Positions 8,200 to 17,002 of a DNA stretch of 64,000 nt are shown here, in pieces. Within the stretch, counting starts at the first letter, position 1; each line of letters opens with the position of its first letter. The position numbers were made by a program, and so were the translations under genes. Location: positions 62,001 to 126,000 of the forward strand of contig NZ_JMLE01000002.1 of assembly GCF_000685965.1 (NCBI RefSeq), read 5' to 3'. The notes under the pieces were generated by a model. It was not told the DNA's origin. It saw only the letters and a list, made by a program, of their open reading frames with translations, and ran no database searches. This stretch comes from Arthrobacter sp. UNC362MFTsu5.1. Lineage in GTDB: Bacteria > Actinomycetota > Actinomycetes > Actinomycetales > Micrococcaceae.

Positions 8200-9195
8200 G
8201 TGACCATCATTGACAACGCCGTGTACGTGGACGGCCACCGGACCGCAGAGCCGTACAACCTCGAGCAGACCTTTGAGACACTGGCGGACCATGGCGGCAT
8301 GGCCTGGATCGGGCTGTACCGGCCCACCGAGGCCGAAATGTCTGCAGTGGCAGAGGAGTTCGGCCTCCACCTGCTCGCAGTGGAGGATGCCATTTCGGCC
8401 CACCAGCGGCCCAAGCTGGAACGCTATGACGACGTCCTCTTCACTGTGCTCCGCCCGGCGCGGTACCTCGATGAAACGGAAACGGTGGAGTTCGGCGAAC
8501 TGCACGTCTTCACGGGCAAGAACTTCGTGATCACGGTCCGGCACGCGGAGACAGCCGGCGTGGCCCAGGTACGGCAACGGCTGGAGAGCCGCCCGGAACT
8601 CCTGTCCCACGGGCCCGAGGCCGTGCTCTACGCCCTGATGGACCGGGTGGTGGACGACTACGTACCCGTGGTTGCGGGCCTGGAAAACGACATTGACGAG
8701 ATCGAGGACCAGCTGTTCAGCGGGGACTCCGCGGTCTCCCGGCGCATCTACGAGCTTGCCCGCGAAGTGATCCAGTTCCAGCGGGCTATCCATCCGCTGC
8801 CGGGAATGATGCAGCTGCTCCGGCGCGGGTTCGACAAGTACGAAGTCAACACGGACCTGCAGCACCACCTCCGCGACGTCGAGGACCACGTGGAGCGGCT
8901 GATTTCACGTGCCGACACCTTCCGGGACATCCTCCAGAATGCGCTCACCCTGGACGGCACCCTGACCGCCAACCGGCAGAACGAGGCAAGCGCCCAGCAG
9001 AACGAGCAGGTCAAGAAGATCTCGTCGTGGGCGGCCATCTTCTTCGCGCCGTCCTTCGTGGCAGGCGTCTACGGCATGAACTTTGACCACATGCCGGAAC
9101 TGCACTGGACGCTCGGATACCCCCTGGCGATCTCCATGATGGCGGCCACCGCCGCGCTGATGTACGCCATTTTCAAGCGGAAGGGCTGGCTCTAG
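8200..9195 (+). CDS. corA: CorA family magnesium/cobalt transporter
   Basis: A 331-aa CorA-type pentameric Mg2+ channel: cytosolic alpha/beta domain (about 1-165), long stalk helices (about 170-270) and two C-terminal membrane segments. The selectivity-loop signature YGMNF is at residues 291-295, followed by MPEL and a second membrane segment ending in basic KRKGWL. The GTG start lies 15 bp after the AsnC-type gene, so the two may share a transcript. No leader long enough for a Mg2+ riboswitch precedes it. The Shine-Dalgarno of the next gene overlaps its stop codon. Confidence 0.93.
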   Translation: MTIIDNAVYVDGHRTAEPYNLEQTFETLADHGGMAWIGLYRPTEAEMSAVAEEFGLHLLAVEDAISAHQRPKLERYDDVLFTVLRPARYLDETETVEFGELHVFTGKNFVITVRHAETAGVAQVRQRLESRPELLSHGPEAVLYALMDRVVDDYVPVVAGLENDIDEIEDQLFSGDSAVSRRIYELAREVIQFQRAIHPLPGMMQLLRRGFDKYEVNTDLQHHLRDVEDHVERLISRADTFRDILQNALTLDGTLTANRQNEASAQQNEQVKKISSWAAIFFAPSFVAGVYGMNFDHMPELHWTLGYPLAISMMAATAALMYAIFKRKGWL

Positions 9196-9206
9196 GAGCC
9201 ACCGGC

Positions 9207-9680
9207 ATGTCGGATGCATTCGATGCCGGACAGCAGCCCCGTTACCGGCCGGGCAGGCTGCTCATTCCCGGCACAGCCCGCCAGCTGGGCACGTTCGGCC
9301 TGTTTGAACCCGCGCCCGGCCAGCGGCGAACCCTTGACGTGGCCGGCAAGCCGCTGGCCGTGAAAAGCGCCGAAGGCGACCTCTTGTGGGTCGGCTTCGG
9401 CGAACTCACCGGCGTACCGGCGTCCGCCGGGGACTTTGCCGCGCTGGCTGCCCGGTTCGGCGAGTGGGTGGTGGACGGCATCCCGGCCCAGGCTGTTGCC
9501 GGCGGAACGCCGGAGTGGCGCCTTTTCCTCGACGTGGTGGAGCTGCTGTTTGCCGCGGACGTCACGCTGTTCGTTGTCAGTGCGGCGCTCCCGGATTTCG
9601 GCGCCGGCAGCCCGCTGTCCCTCCTGCTTCGCGTTGCATCCGACGAAGACCTGCCGGAAGGGCCTTCGTCCGGAAGTTAG
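9207..9680 (+). CDS. Stand-alone domain resembling the C-terminal part of ZapE/AFG1 ATPases
   Basis: A 157-aa protein. Its central part resembles the C-terminal region of ZapE/AFG1-type ATPases: R-T-L-D-V..G, then WVGFGELTGVPASAGDFAAL, then a segment ending in a dvP-like GIP and WRLFLDVVELLFAADVTLFV. The N-terminal P-loop ATPase part of that family is absent, and corA ends 11 bp upstream, so this is not a local truncation. AGGAG overlaps the corA stop and sits eight bases before the ATG, implying co-expression. The resemblance is read by eye and needs a profile search. A second, full-length zapE gene may exist elsewhere. Function unknown. Confidence 0.6.
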   Translation: MSDAFDAGQQPRYRPGRLLIPGTARQLGTFGLFEPAPGQRRTLDVAGKPLAVKSAEGDLLWVGFGELTGVPASAGDFAALAARFGEWVVDGIPAQAVAGGTPEWRLFLDVVELLFAADVTLFVVSAALPDFGAGSPLSLLLRVASDEDLPEGPSSGS

Positions 9681-12397
9681 CCCCGGGCGGCCGGAACGAG
9701 CGTCACGGTGCCGGCGCCGCCGTCGACCTCTATCTGCTGTCCGCTGGCGATCCGGCGGGTTGCCACCCCGGTGCCCAGCACTGCCGGGATGCCGTACTCC
9801 CTGGCCACAATGGAGCCGTGGCTCAGCGGCCCGCCAACGTCCGTCACCACGGCGGATGCCATGGCAAACAGCGGGGTCCAGGCGGGAGTGGTGATGCGCG
9901 CCACCAGAACCTCCCCCGGCTGCATCCGGGAGAAGTCTTCGGGACCGGCCAGCACCCGGGCCGGAGCGCTGACCCGGCCCTGGCTGGCGCCCACTCCTTT
10001 GATGGTGTTCCCTTCCTGGTCCTGGGACCCTTCCGGCATCATCCCCGCGAGGGATTTCTGCAGCCACCGGATCTCGGGCAGCATTTGCGGCGGAGACGCA
10101 TTGCGCTGACCCCGCCACCGCATCTTGCGCTCCGCGACTGCCTCCGCCAGGACGGGCCGGCCGGCACCGGTGATGGCCGCCGGGCTGCTGGCGGCGGCAA
10201 GGCCGAATTCGACGGCGCTGCTGAGTTCCCCGTACCGAAGCCAGAACACATCGCCGGGCTCGGCGATGAGTCCGGCGGCTGCCAGCCGGTGCCCCAGTTC
10301 GCGGAGCATGCGCCGCATCAGGGGCCAACCGAGTCCGACGTCGGCGAGGGCGTCCTCGCGGATCGGCGCCGCCCCCTGCGCCCACCGGAGCAAACGCACA
10401 AAGACGGACCTGCGGGCCGGGTGCAGCCGGGAAAGTATCGTTTCGGTGCTGTCCTCGCGCCGGCCGGCAGCGAGCGCCTGCCGGCGGTGGGGGTCGTTGC
10501 CCTGCCCGCGCAGGTAGAACTTCAGCGTGTCCAGCAGCGGCGACGGGTCGTCCGCCGGCACGGGGTTGACGAAGTCAAGGTTGTAGACCGTGTGCCCGTA
10601 GTGGTCCAGGTGCAGCTGGAAGCGGTGTTGCCACTGCCCCCACAGACCTGGATCCATCTCCTCCGGAGTCGTCCCCGAAGCCTGTGCCCGGGCGAGGGAT
10701 TTGGTTGGCGTCCCCAGGATGGCTTCGGCGAGCCCAGGGACTGTGCGCGACCAGCGGGCGAGGTCGAAGAGTGCCTTTTCCGCCCGGATGGGTTCGCTGT
10801 CGTAGCCGAGCAGGAACGCCGGCGCAGTCGGGTCGCCGTCCTGCCGGACGAACCTGTCGTAGAACTTCTGGAAGGCGAGTTCGCTGGATGTCGCGACCGG
10901 AATAATGGACTGTACTGCTGTGTAGTACACGGTTCCGGCATCCAGGAGGGCCGACACCCCCTCGAGGAGCTCCTGCCCGGTGAGGTCTGCAACGGGCTTG
11001 GCCGACCAGGATTCCACCACGCGCACGTAGCGCGGGTGCGAGTAGTCTCGCCAGCCTTGGATCCCCATGTGGGCTTCGCCCCGGATGAGGGCGCGGACAG
11101 CGGCCGGCGTTTTCCCCATCAGCCGCCATAAGGCCGCCGTGCGGTAGTAATAATAGGCGTAGCCGTTGATCGCGGGAAGGCCCAGATCGCCGGTGCGGAG
11201 GCTGCTTTTGCCGAACGCCTCGTCCATCAGGGCGTTCAGGGACCGCGAGACCGAGCCATCGATCAGGTCCGCAAACAGGGGCGAGAGCGGATCGGGCAGC
11301 TGCTCCACGATGCTGGCCCGGAAGTAGAGCCCCTTGGGGTAGGGCACGCTCCAGTCGCGCGGGGTCTCCCCGGCCGGCTCGGGCAGCGCAGTGATGGGCC
11401 GGGACTGCAGGATGAAGAATTCGTTGCCCACCAGCGCCCACTCGATGTCCTGCGGGGAACCGAAGTGCCGGGCGATGCGTGCCCCGTAACCCGCCAGGGT
11501 GGCCGCAGCGGCATCGTCCAGTACCGGTTGATGCCTGCGGAACGCCGGCACGGGCTCCTCCCGCGTGCCCCGGCCGGCATAGACCGTCATGACTTCCTTG
11601 TCGGCCGTCCGGCGGGAAACCACCGTCCCTGTCGCAGCCTCGACGACGACGTCGTCGGTGGAAACGGCTCCGCTCACCACGGATTCGCCCAGGCCCCACG
11701 CGGCACCGATCACGATCTGGTCGCGGCGACCGGTGGCGGGGTTGGCAGTGAACATCACGCCGGCGGCATCCGCGTCCACCATCTGCTGGACCACCACAGC
11801 CAACCGGACCTGGTCCGGCCGGATGCCCTCCCGCGAACGGTAGGCCATGGCGCGGGAGGTCCAGAGGGAAGACCAGCAGGTGATGACCGCCTCCATCAGG
11901 GCGTCGGCGCCCCGCACGTTGAGAAACGTGTCCTGCTGGCCGGCGAAACTGGCCGAGGCGAGGTCTTCGGCGGTGGCCGACGACCGTACCGCCACCGCCG
12001 GTTCCGTGCCTTCGCCAAGGCCGGCGCCCTCGCCAGGGCCGGGGCCGGAGTCCGGGGCAGGGCCGGAGTCCGGGGCGGGGCCCAGCTGGTGATAGGCGGC
12101 GCGGAGTTCGGCTGCTATCGCTTCCGGGATCATTCCGCCGGCGAACAGCCCCCGGATCCGTGCCGAGGCGTCCTCGTAGTCCTGGGCGCTCGCGGAGGGC
12201 GGCAACGCGGCGTACTCCTGGATGCGTTCGGCCAGCTCGTTGCTGTGGACGAACAGCTCGTAGGCGGCCGTGTTGAGCAGGAATCCCGGCGGTACGGGAA
12301 ATCCTGCCCGAACCAGTTCGCCGAGCCCGGCACCCTTGCCCCCCGCCGTCGGGACATCGCTCCTGCCGACCTCGCTGAAATCATCGATGTAGTCCAT
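9677..12397 (-). CDS. PEP-synthase/rifampin-phosphotransferase-like phosphohistidine enzyme
   Basis: A 906-aa enzyme with an N-terminal ATP-grasp domain like PEP synthase (GGKGAGLGEL near residue 17, RSSATAEDLASASFAGQQDT, GLGESVVSG), a long middle domain with LPDPLSPLF, and a C-terminal swivelling phosphohistidine domain with GGPLSHGSIVARE (His about 860). It has no C-terminal PEP/pyruvate TIM barrel, so it is not canonical PpsA. The order ATP-grasp, middle, His matches rifampin phosphotransferase (Rph), which phosphorylates the antibiotic. The middle domain, which would set the substrate, is not clearly recognisable. The ATG at 12397 has AGGAGG ten bases upstream and is preferred over one at 12445. 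A Pro/Gly/Glu-rich linker comes from a short tandem DNA repeat at 12022-12085. Confidence 0.8.
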   Translation of the reverse strand: MDYIDDFSEVGRSDVPTAGGKGAGLGELVRAGFPVPPGFLLNTAAYELFVHSNELAERIQEYAALPPSASAQDYEDASARIRGLFAGGMIPEAIAAELRAAYHQLGPAPDSGPAPDSGPGPGEGAGLGEGTEPAVAVRSSATAEDLASASFAGQQDTFLNVRGADALMEAVITCWSSLWTSRAMAYRSREGIRPDQVRLAVVVQQMVDADAAGVMFTANPATGRRDQIVIGAAWGLGESVVSGAVSTDDVVVEAATGTVVSRRTADKEVMTVYAGRGTREEPVPAFRRHQPVLDDAAAATLAGYGARIARHFGSPQDIEWALVGNEFFILQSRPITALPEPAGETPRDWSVPYPKGLYFRASIVEQLPDPLSPLFADLIDGSVSRSLNALMDEAFGKSSLRTGDLGLPAINGYAYYYYRTAALWRLMGKTPAAVRALIRGEAHMGIQGWRDYSHPRYVRVVESWSAKPVADLTGQELLEGVSALLDAGTVYYTAVQSIIPVATSSELAFQKFYDRFVRQDGDPTAPAFLLGYDSEPIRAEKALFDLARWSRTVPGLAEAILGTPTKSLARAQASGTTPEEMDPGLWGQWQHRFQLHLDHYGHTVYNLDFVNPVPADDPSPLLDTLKFYLRGQGNDPHRRQALAAGRREDSTETILSRLHPARRSVFVRLLRWAQGAAPIREDALADVGLGWPLMRRMLRELGHRLAAAGLIAEPGDVFWLRYGELSSAVEFGLAAASSPAAITGAGRPVLAEAVAERKMRWRGQRNASPPQMLPEIRWLQKSLAGMMPEGSQDQEGNTIKGVGASQGRVSAPARVLAGPEDFSRMQPGEVLVARITTPAWTPLFAMASAVVTDVGGPLSHGSIVAREYGIPAVLGTGVATRRIASGQQIEVDGGAGTVTLVPAARG
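12022..12085. repeat. Short GC-rich tandem repeat inside the phosphohistidine-enzyme gene
   Basis: Two copies of GGGGCCGGAGTCCGGGGC-like sequence plus partial copies encode a Pro-Asp-Ser-Gly/Gly-Glu-Gly linker inserted before the ATP-grasp RSSATAED block. The repeat stays in frame and probably varies in copy number between strains. Confidence 0.6.
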
Positions 12398-12551
12398 GAC
12401 GGCGGCGCCTCCTGTCCGGCGGGGGCCACACAGCCCCTGATTCACAACATACTGGCACGTGGGGAGGCGTCATGCCATGGCCCGACGCCACCGGAAGGGG
12501 AGCTGATCCGAGGCCCTTCCGCTGCCTGGCCCGGGTCCCTAAGGTGGGTCC

Positions 12552-12935
12552 ATGGCTGATGCATTTTCCTCCCTCGTGGAGGCATTCAGGAACGTGGGTG
12601 TGGCGAGGGCTTACGGCGCTCCGGTACAGGTGGGCGGTGAGGAACTCGTTCCCGTGGCGCTGGTGTCCTTCGGGTTCGGCGGCGGCGGCGACTCCGGTAC
12701 CACGGGCGGAGGCAGTCCCGCCGTCGCAAGCGCTCCCACGGGCGCCGGCGGCGCGGAAGGCGGCGGAGGAGGCGGCTTCGTCCTCCCGCTCGGCGCCTAC
12801 ACGACGAACGCGCAGGGCCGGGTGGTGTTCCGCGCCAACACGCTTACCCTTCTGCTGGGACTGGTCCCGGTGGTATGTGCCGTGGGAATGTCCGTTCGCG
12901 GGGTGCTCAAGACGGTCAGCGCAGGCCGGCGGTAG
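12552..12935 (+). CDS. GerW/YtfJ-like protein
   Basis: A 127-aa protein with the pattern of the GerW (YtfJ) family: a short helix, YGAPVQVGGEELVPVALVSFGFG, a Gly-rich loop, a second Gly run leading into GGFVLPLGAY, and a C-terminal hydrophobic segment (TLLLGLVPVVCAVGM). YtfJ is linked to spore germination in Bacillus, but the family is also found in actinobacteria that do not form endospores, where its role is unknown. AAGGTGG precedes the ATG. Its last 20 bases overlap the end of the convergent protease gene. Confidence 0.65.
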   Translation: MADAFSSLVEAFRNVGVARAYGAPVQVGGEELVPVALVSFGFGGGGDSGTTGGGSPAVASAPTGAGGAEGGGGGGFVLPLGAYTTNAQGRVVFRANTLTLLLGLVPVVCAVGMSVRGVLKTVSAGRR

Positions 12936-13752
12936 CCTTGATCCAGTCCAGCTCGTACGGAATCGAGGCCGACAGGTTCAGGTAGGCCGGTGACGGCGGC
13001 AGTTCGATGGCGTTCGTTACACCCACCAGCTTCTGTTCACCGTGGTCGGACCAGACGACGGGACCACCGCTATCGCCGCGGTTGGCTGTGGTGTGCGGCG
13101 AAAACGTGCAGAACTGCCAGGGTCCCGCAATGTCCGGGCAAGATTCGGCAGGAACTGTCGTGAGCTGGGTTTCCATAAGCCGGCGCGCCGGGTCGCACGG
13201 TTCTGCCGCGTTGAACGGGTCCCCGGTGCAGCCGTAACCGGCCACCGTTACTTCCTCCCCGACGGGAGCGGGCGTGGAGGCCAGCTGAACGGTGGGCTCC
13301 GAGACCGCAGACTGCAGGAAAAGCAGGGCAATGTCGTCCTTGATCAGCGCGGGGTTGTAGTGCGGCGAAGCAACGGCCCTTGTTACCCCCACGGTGTATG
13401 CGGAACGCTTTTGGCCGAAGTGGAATGTCACGTCGATGGCGGACGGACTCCGTCCGTTGTTGCTGATGCAATGCGCCGCCGTGACCACCACGTCTTCCTT
13501 GATCAGGGAGCCCGTACAGGAAGCAATCCCTTCCGGGTAGGCCAGCTGGACCTTGGCGGCCCACGCATAGTCGTCCGAGTCCGCCCTGCTTCCGTTGTAA
13601 ACGGCCTGGGCCGGCGCGGCCGTTGCGGCCGCAAGGACTGCTGCAAAGACCGACGACAGCAGCCTGGCCACGACGCGCCGGTGCCGCCGTTCGGAATCCA
13701 GGAATATTCCGCCTTCGCGGGGCGTGGTCTGCGGGGGGATTCTGTTGCGCAT
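12916..13752 (-). CDS. Secreted trypsin-like serine protease (S1 family)
   Basis: A 278-aa chymotrypsin-fold protease. The catalytic triad is visible: His in VVVTAAHC (about residue 94), Asp in KDDIALLF, Ser in NRGDSGGPVV. An N-terminal signal peptide has basic RRHRR, a hydrophobic Ala/Val/Leu core and an APAQA cleavage site, so it is exported. The mature chain would begin VYNGSRAD, equivalent to trypsin's IVGG, so signal peptidase alone could activate it without a propeptide (inference). The ATG at 13752 has GAGGAG seven bases upstream and is preferred over the ATG five codons earlier. Substrate unknown. Confidence 0.88.
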   Translation of the reverse strand: MRNRIPPQTTPREGGIFLDSERRHRRVVARLLSSVFAAVLAAATAAPAQAVYNGSRADSDDYAWAAKVQLAYPEGIASCTGSLIKEDVVVTAAHCISNNGRSPSAIDVTFHFGQKRSAYTVGVTRAVASPHYNPALIKDDIALLFLQSAVSEPTVQLASTPAPVGEEVTVAGYGCTGDPFNAAEPCDPARRLMETQLTTVPAESCPDIAGPWQFCTFSPHTTANRGDSGGPVVWSDHGEQKLVGVTNAIELPPSPAYLNLSASIPYELDWIKATAGLR

Positions 13753-13933
13753 GAGGTTGCTCCTCATCAGTGCCTGAAGCTATTTGCGGATGTGGTGAAG
13801 GAACCGGAACGAACCCAGGTCCCCGGAGATCACACATCTGCCCCCCAGTCGCAGCACCATAACTCTGCTCCTCCCCGCAAGCGGCCGTCAAGCGCGATTG
13901 GATGCGGGCCCTCAAATACCGGGGCGGTGACAG

Positions 13934-15526
13934 CTACGCGGCACGCACCTCGACCTCACCAGGCAGGGCCGCGTCGGCACCGAAGACCAGGTAACGGTTG
14001 GCGATCTTTTCACTGAAGAACCGGTCATGGCTGACCACCACCACGGCACCTGGAAAATGCATCAGGGCCCGTTCCATGACCTGGGTGCTGGACAGGTCCA
14101 GGTGGTTGGTGGGTTCGTCAAGCAACAGGACCGACGCGCCGGACAGCAGGCACTGCGCCATCGCGACCCGGGCTTTCTGGCCGCCGGAGAGGTTCCCGAT
14201 TTTCTGCTTGAGATCCGCTTCGGAGAACTGGAACATTGCCAGGAACCGGTTGACAGACTTTCTGGTGGCGCTGAAAGCCAGGCTGTCCGGCAGGGCGTTG
14301 ACTGCGTGCGAAACGGTGTCGGCGTCGTCGAGCTCTTCAAGCATCCGGTTGTAGGAAACGAAGCCGGGACCCTTTGCCCAGGAGACCACGCCGGCGTCTG
14401 CTTCTTCCTCACCCGTCAGCACTTTCAGGAGGGTGGATTTTCCGCTGCCGTTCGCGCCCAGCACCACGATCCGGTTCCCGCGCCTGATCTCGAAGCCAAG
14501 GTCGTTGAAGAGTGCTTTGTCACCGTAGGACTTGGCCAACCCCTCCACGCGGCAGAGTACGTCCTTGACGTGCAGGCCGCCGTAGATCTCGGTGACGATC
14601 TGGTCCACCGGGCGGGGCGTACGTGACTTCTTGATCTTGGCCAGTTGGTTTCCCAGCCCGCGGCTGGCGGCCTTGGCGGCTTCGCGGCGGTCGGCGATCC
14701 CTTCAGCCTCGAAGGCCAGCAGTTCGGATTCGTGCACAAACTGCTGTTCCAGGGATTTGAGCCGGAATTGTTTCTGCACGATGTATTCGCCAAAGTTGCC
14801 GGGGTACTCATGCAGGTGGAAGTTCTCCACTTCGATGATCCGGGTGACCACGGCGTCGAGGAACTTCCGGTCGTGCGAGACGATGATTGCGGCACCCTTG
14901 AAATCCCGGAACCAGCTTTCAAGCCATTCGACGCCGGCCACATCCAGGAAGTTGGTGGGCTCATCCAGCAGCAGCACATCGGGGTCCTCAAGGAGGATCT
15001 TTGCCAGGGCGGCCCGGTTGCGCCAGCCGCCGGACAGTTCGTCAATGGCGCAGACCCTGTGGGCCTCGCTGAAGCCCAGCGTCGTCAGGACCTTGTCGAT
15101 CCGCCGGGGATAGTCCCAGCCGTCGAGGCGGTCCATGTCCTCGAACAGTTCGGCCTGCCGGGTGATGAGCCGGTCAAGTTCTGCACCGCCCGGGTCTGCT
15201 GCGATGGCCGTGTCGATGGACGCCAGTTCGGCCTCGACCGCCTTGATGCCAGAGAACAGCCCGTCCAGGACCTCGGTGATGGTTGATTCCCCGTTGAGTT
15301 CGGAGAACTGCGAAAAGTAGCCGATCCTTGTTCCCGGATCCACCGTAACGGTTCCGGATTCCGGGGAAATCCGGTCAAGGACGAGTTGGAGCATGGTGGT
15401 CTTGCCGGACCCGTTCTTGCCGATGAGCCCCACCCTGTCGCCCGGCTCAAGACGGAAGTACGCCTCCCGCAAAATCATGGTGTTATCGAATCGCACGCTG
15501 ACGTCATGCAGCCGGACAAGGCTCAT
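13934..15526 (-). CDS. ABC-F family ATPase
   Basis: A 530-aa soluble protein with two ABC nucleotide-binding domains and no membrane segments, which places it in the ABC-F family of ribosome-acting ATPases. Walker A motifs are GKNGSGKTT (about residue 37) and GANGSGKST (about 355). Signatures are ELSGGWRNR and NLSGGQKAR, and Walker B motifs are LLLDEPTNFLD and LLLDEPTNHLD. The linker (about 240-310) is charged and helical, as expected for the arm that enters the ribosome E site. Members range from translation factors (EttA-like) to antibiotic protection proteins; which applies here is not decided by sequence. GAGAGGA precedes the ATG, and tRNA-Ala lies upstream on the same strand. Confidence 0.9.
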   Translation of the reverse strand: MSLVRLHDVSVRFDNTMILREAYFRLEPGDRVGLIGKNGSGKTTMLQLVLDRISPESGTVTVDPGTRIGYFSQFSELNGESTITEVLDGLFSGIKAVEAELASIDTAIAADPGGAELDRLITRQAELFEDMDRLDGWDYPRRIDKVLTTLGFSEAHRVCAIDELSGGWRNRAALAKILLEDPDVLLLDEPTNFLDVAGVEWLESWFRDFKGAAIIVSHDRKFLDAVVTRIIEVENFHLHEYPGNFGEYIVQKQFRLKSLEQQFVHESELLAFEAEGIADRREAAKAASRGLGNQLAKIKKSRTPRPVDQIVTEIYGGLHVKDVLCRVEGLAKSYGDKALFNDLGFEIRRGNRIVVLGANGSGKSTLLKVLTGEEEADAGVVSWAKGPGFVSYNRMLEELDDADTVSHAVNALPDSLAFSATRKSVNRFLAMFQFSEADLKQKIGNLSGGQKARVAMAQCLLSGASVLLLDEPTNHLDLSSTQVMERALMHFPGAVVVVSHDRFFSEKIANRYLVFGADAALPGEVEVRAA

Positions 15527-15630
15527 TGCTGCTGTCCTCTCGAGGGGTGGTTCGTGGGCGCGTGGTGCCGGACCGGCAACAAGAAAACTCCCTCACCCGG
15601 CGGTGGCGCCGGATCAGGGAGCTTATTCTG

Positions 15631-15703
15631 TGGAGCTAAGGGGATTCGAACCCCTGACCTCTTCGATGCGAACGAAGCGCTCTACCAACTGAGCTATAGC
15701 CCC
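15631..15703 (-). tRNA. tRNA-Ala(CGC)
   Basis: A 73-nt cloverleaf on the minus strand. The acceptor stem pairs GGGGCTA with TAGCTCC (one G-U), the D arm is GCTCAGTTGGTAGAGC, the anticodon stem is CTTCG/CGAAG around loop TTCGCAT (anticodon CGC, reading GCG), and the T arm has GGTTCGAATCC. The discriminator is A. CCA is not encoded, as is common in actinobacteria. The flanking 15527-15630 and 15704-15861 hold no gene I can support. Confidence 0.95.
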
Positions 15704-15861
15704 GGGCAGCTGCCCTTCCCTCGGACCAACTTCGGGAACAGGCAAACCGGTGTCCCTAGGCTACAAACTATCGGCGCGCTTCGCCAGCCAGCTCCGGAAT
15801 GTCTCGCTTCCGAACGGCTGCTCGGGAACCAGGTCCCGGCCACCGTCCGCGCGTTTTGGGC

Positions 15862-15897
15862 ATAAAAAGCCCCGGGCAGCAATCGGCTGCCCGGGGC
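15862..15897 (-). terminator. Rho-independent terminator of the GlpR/SepX-like gene
   Basis: A 12-bp perfect GC-rich stem (15869-15880 with 15886-15897) and 5-nt loop, followed on the minus strand by TTTTTA. It starts 12 bp after the stop codon of the membrane-protein gene. Confidence 0.85.
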
Positions 15898-15908
15898 GGA
15901 GAGGCTGG

Positions 15909-16880
15909 CTAGGCTCGGCGGCGCTGCAGGACGTCGTCCAGGTTGCTCAGGGCGCTCTGAGCCTTGGTCAGGGTCTTGGGAGCGCTTCCGCTGGCTGCCG
16001 GTGCCGCGGCCGGACCCTGCTTGAGGGACGGTTTGCCAACTGCTTTCGGAGCCTCCGGCAGGTCCAGCGGCTCCGGGGCGGCCCGTTCGGCCTTGGCGGC
16101 TTCCACGTAAATGGGCTTGGGAACGTCGACAGGTTCCCATTTGGCTTCGGCGTTGACAGCCGATCCCGGTGCTGCGGCAGTCCTCAAGGCGGTGTCGCCC
16201 GAGGCCCTGGCTTCGGCGAGGGCAGCTTCACGCAGTTCCTGGGCCGTCAGCGGCTTGACCTTTGGTTTAGTTCCCGCCTCGGCATCAAAAAGCTGGCTTT
16301 CCGGGGCGTCCACGGCCGGTTCCCGGCTGGGACGAGGTACGGCAACCCGCATCTGCCGCTCGGGGGCAGTCATGGCTGCGCGGAAGGCCGCGTTCATTCG
16401 GGCGCGCCGGTCCCGCACAGCCAGCCGCCGGAGCCAGGCGACGGACGCTACAGCAGCCAAGAGGGCCCCGACAGGCAGCCAGGACGAGCCCATCCCGAAC
16501 ATGAGGAAGACGCCGGCCACAAGCCCGGTGAGCAGCGACACCAGTCCCACCAGCGCGAGCGCACATCGTCCGTACCGGATCCTCAGTGCGCCCGGGCGCG
16601 CCGTCGCCGCCCCCGGGCCGACGGCGGGTGTCCGGGATCCCTGCGCGGATCCGGTGGCCTGCTTGGTTTCCATTGAGTTCTCCTGCTGGGCGGCCATTTT
16701 CATGACGTTTCCGGCTTGGGGGTCTGCGGGTTCGGCAAAGTTGATTTCGGAGATCAACTCGGCTGCGGGCTGGAGCTGATGCTGGCGGTTTCTCAGTACA
16801 TACGGGGCCACCCACACAATCCAGAGCGCGACAGCGACAACAAGGATCACTGAGCTGCTAAGGGGGAAGTCCACATTCAA
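15909..16880 (-). CDS. Actinobacterial membrane protein, GlpR/SepX-like
   Basis: A 323-aa protein with one N-terminal membrane segment (about residues 8-30), two further segments (about 104-145) and a long Ala/Pro/Glu-rich cytoplasmic tail ending NLDDVLQRRRA. Position beside a RimJ-type acetyltransferase and galU, together with this topology and basic C-terminus, matches the Rv0996-type proteins called GlpR in Corynebacterium and SepX in Streptomyces. Those act at the division septum. In corynebacteria GlpR is the receptor for a gephyrin-like MoeA protein (Glp) encoded in the same cluster; no such gene lies here. Assignment is by synteny and topology and is moderate. A strong terminator follows. 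Confidence 0.6.
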   Translation of the reverse strand: MNVDFPLSSSVILVVAVALWIVWVAPYVLRNRQHQLQPAAELISEINFAEPADPQAGNVMKMAAQQENSMETKQATGSAQGSRTPAVGPGAATARPGALRIRYGRCALALVGLVSLLTGLVAGVFLMFGMGSSWLPVGALLAAVASVAWLRRLAVRDRRARMNAAFRAAMTAPERQMRVAVPRPSREPAVDAPESQLFDAEAGTKPKVKPLTAQELREAALAEARASGDTALRTAAAPGSAVNAEAKWEPVDVPKPIYVEAAKAERAAPEPLDLPEAPKAVGKPSLKQGPAAAPAASGSAPKTLTKAQSALSNLDDVLQRRRA

Positions 16881-17002
16881 AACCGTATGAGCAATTAGCC
16901 GACAGCTCTGGCATTCGCTCCGGTGTGTCGCAGGGCAGGTGGCAATTCAATGGATTTATGACGGAAAACACTTGGAGAATGTCGGGGCAACGCCGGGCGG
17001 GG

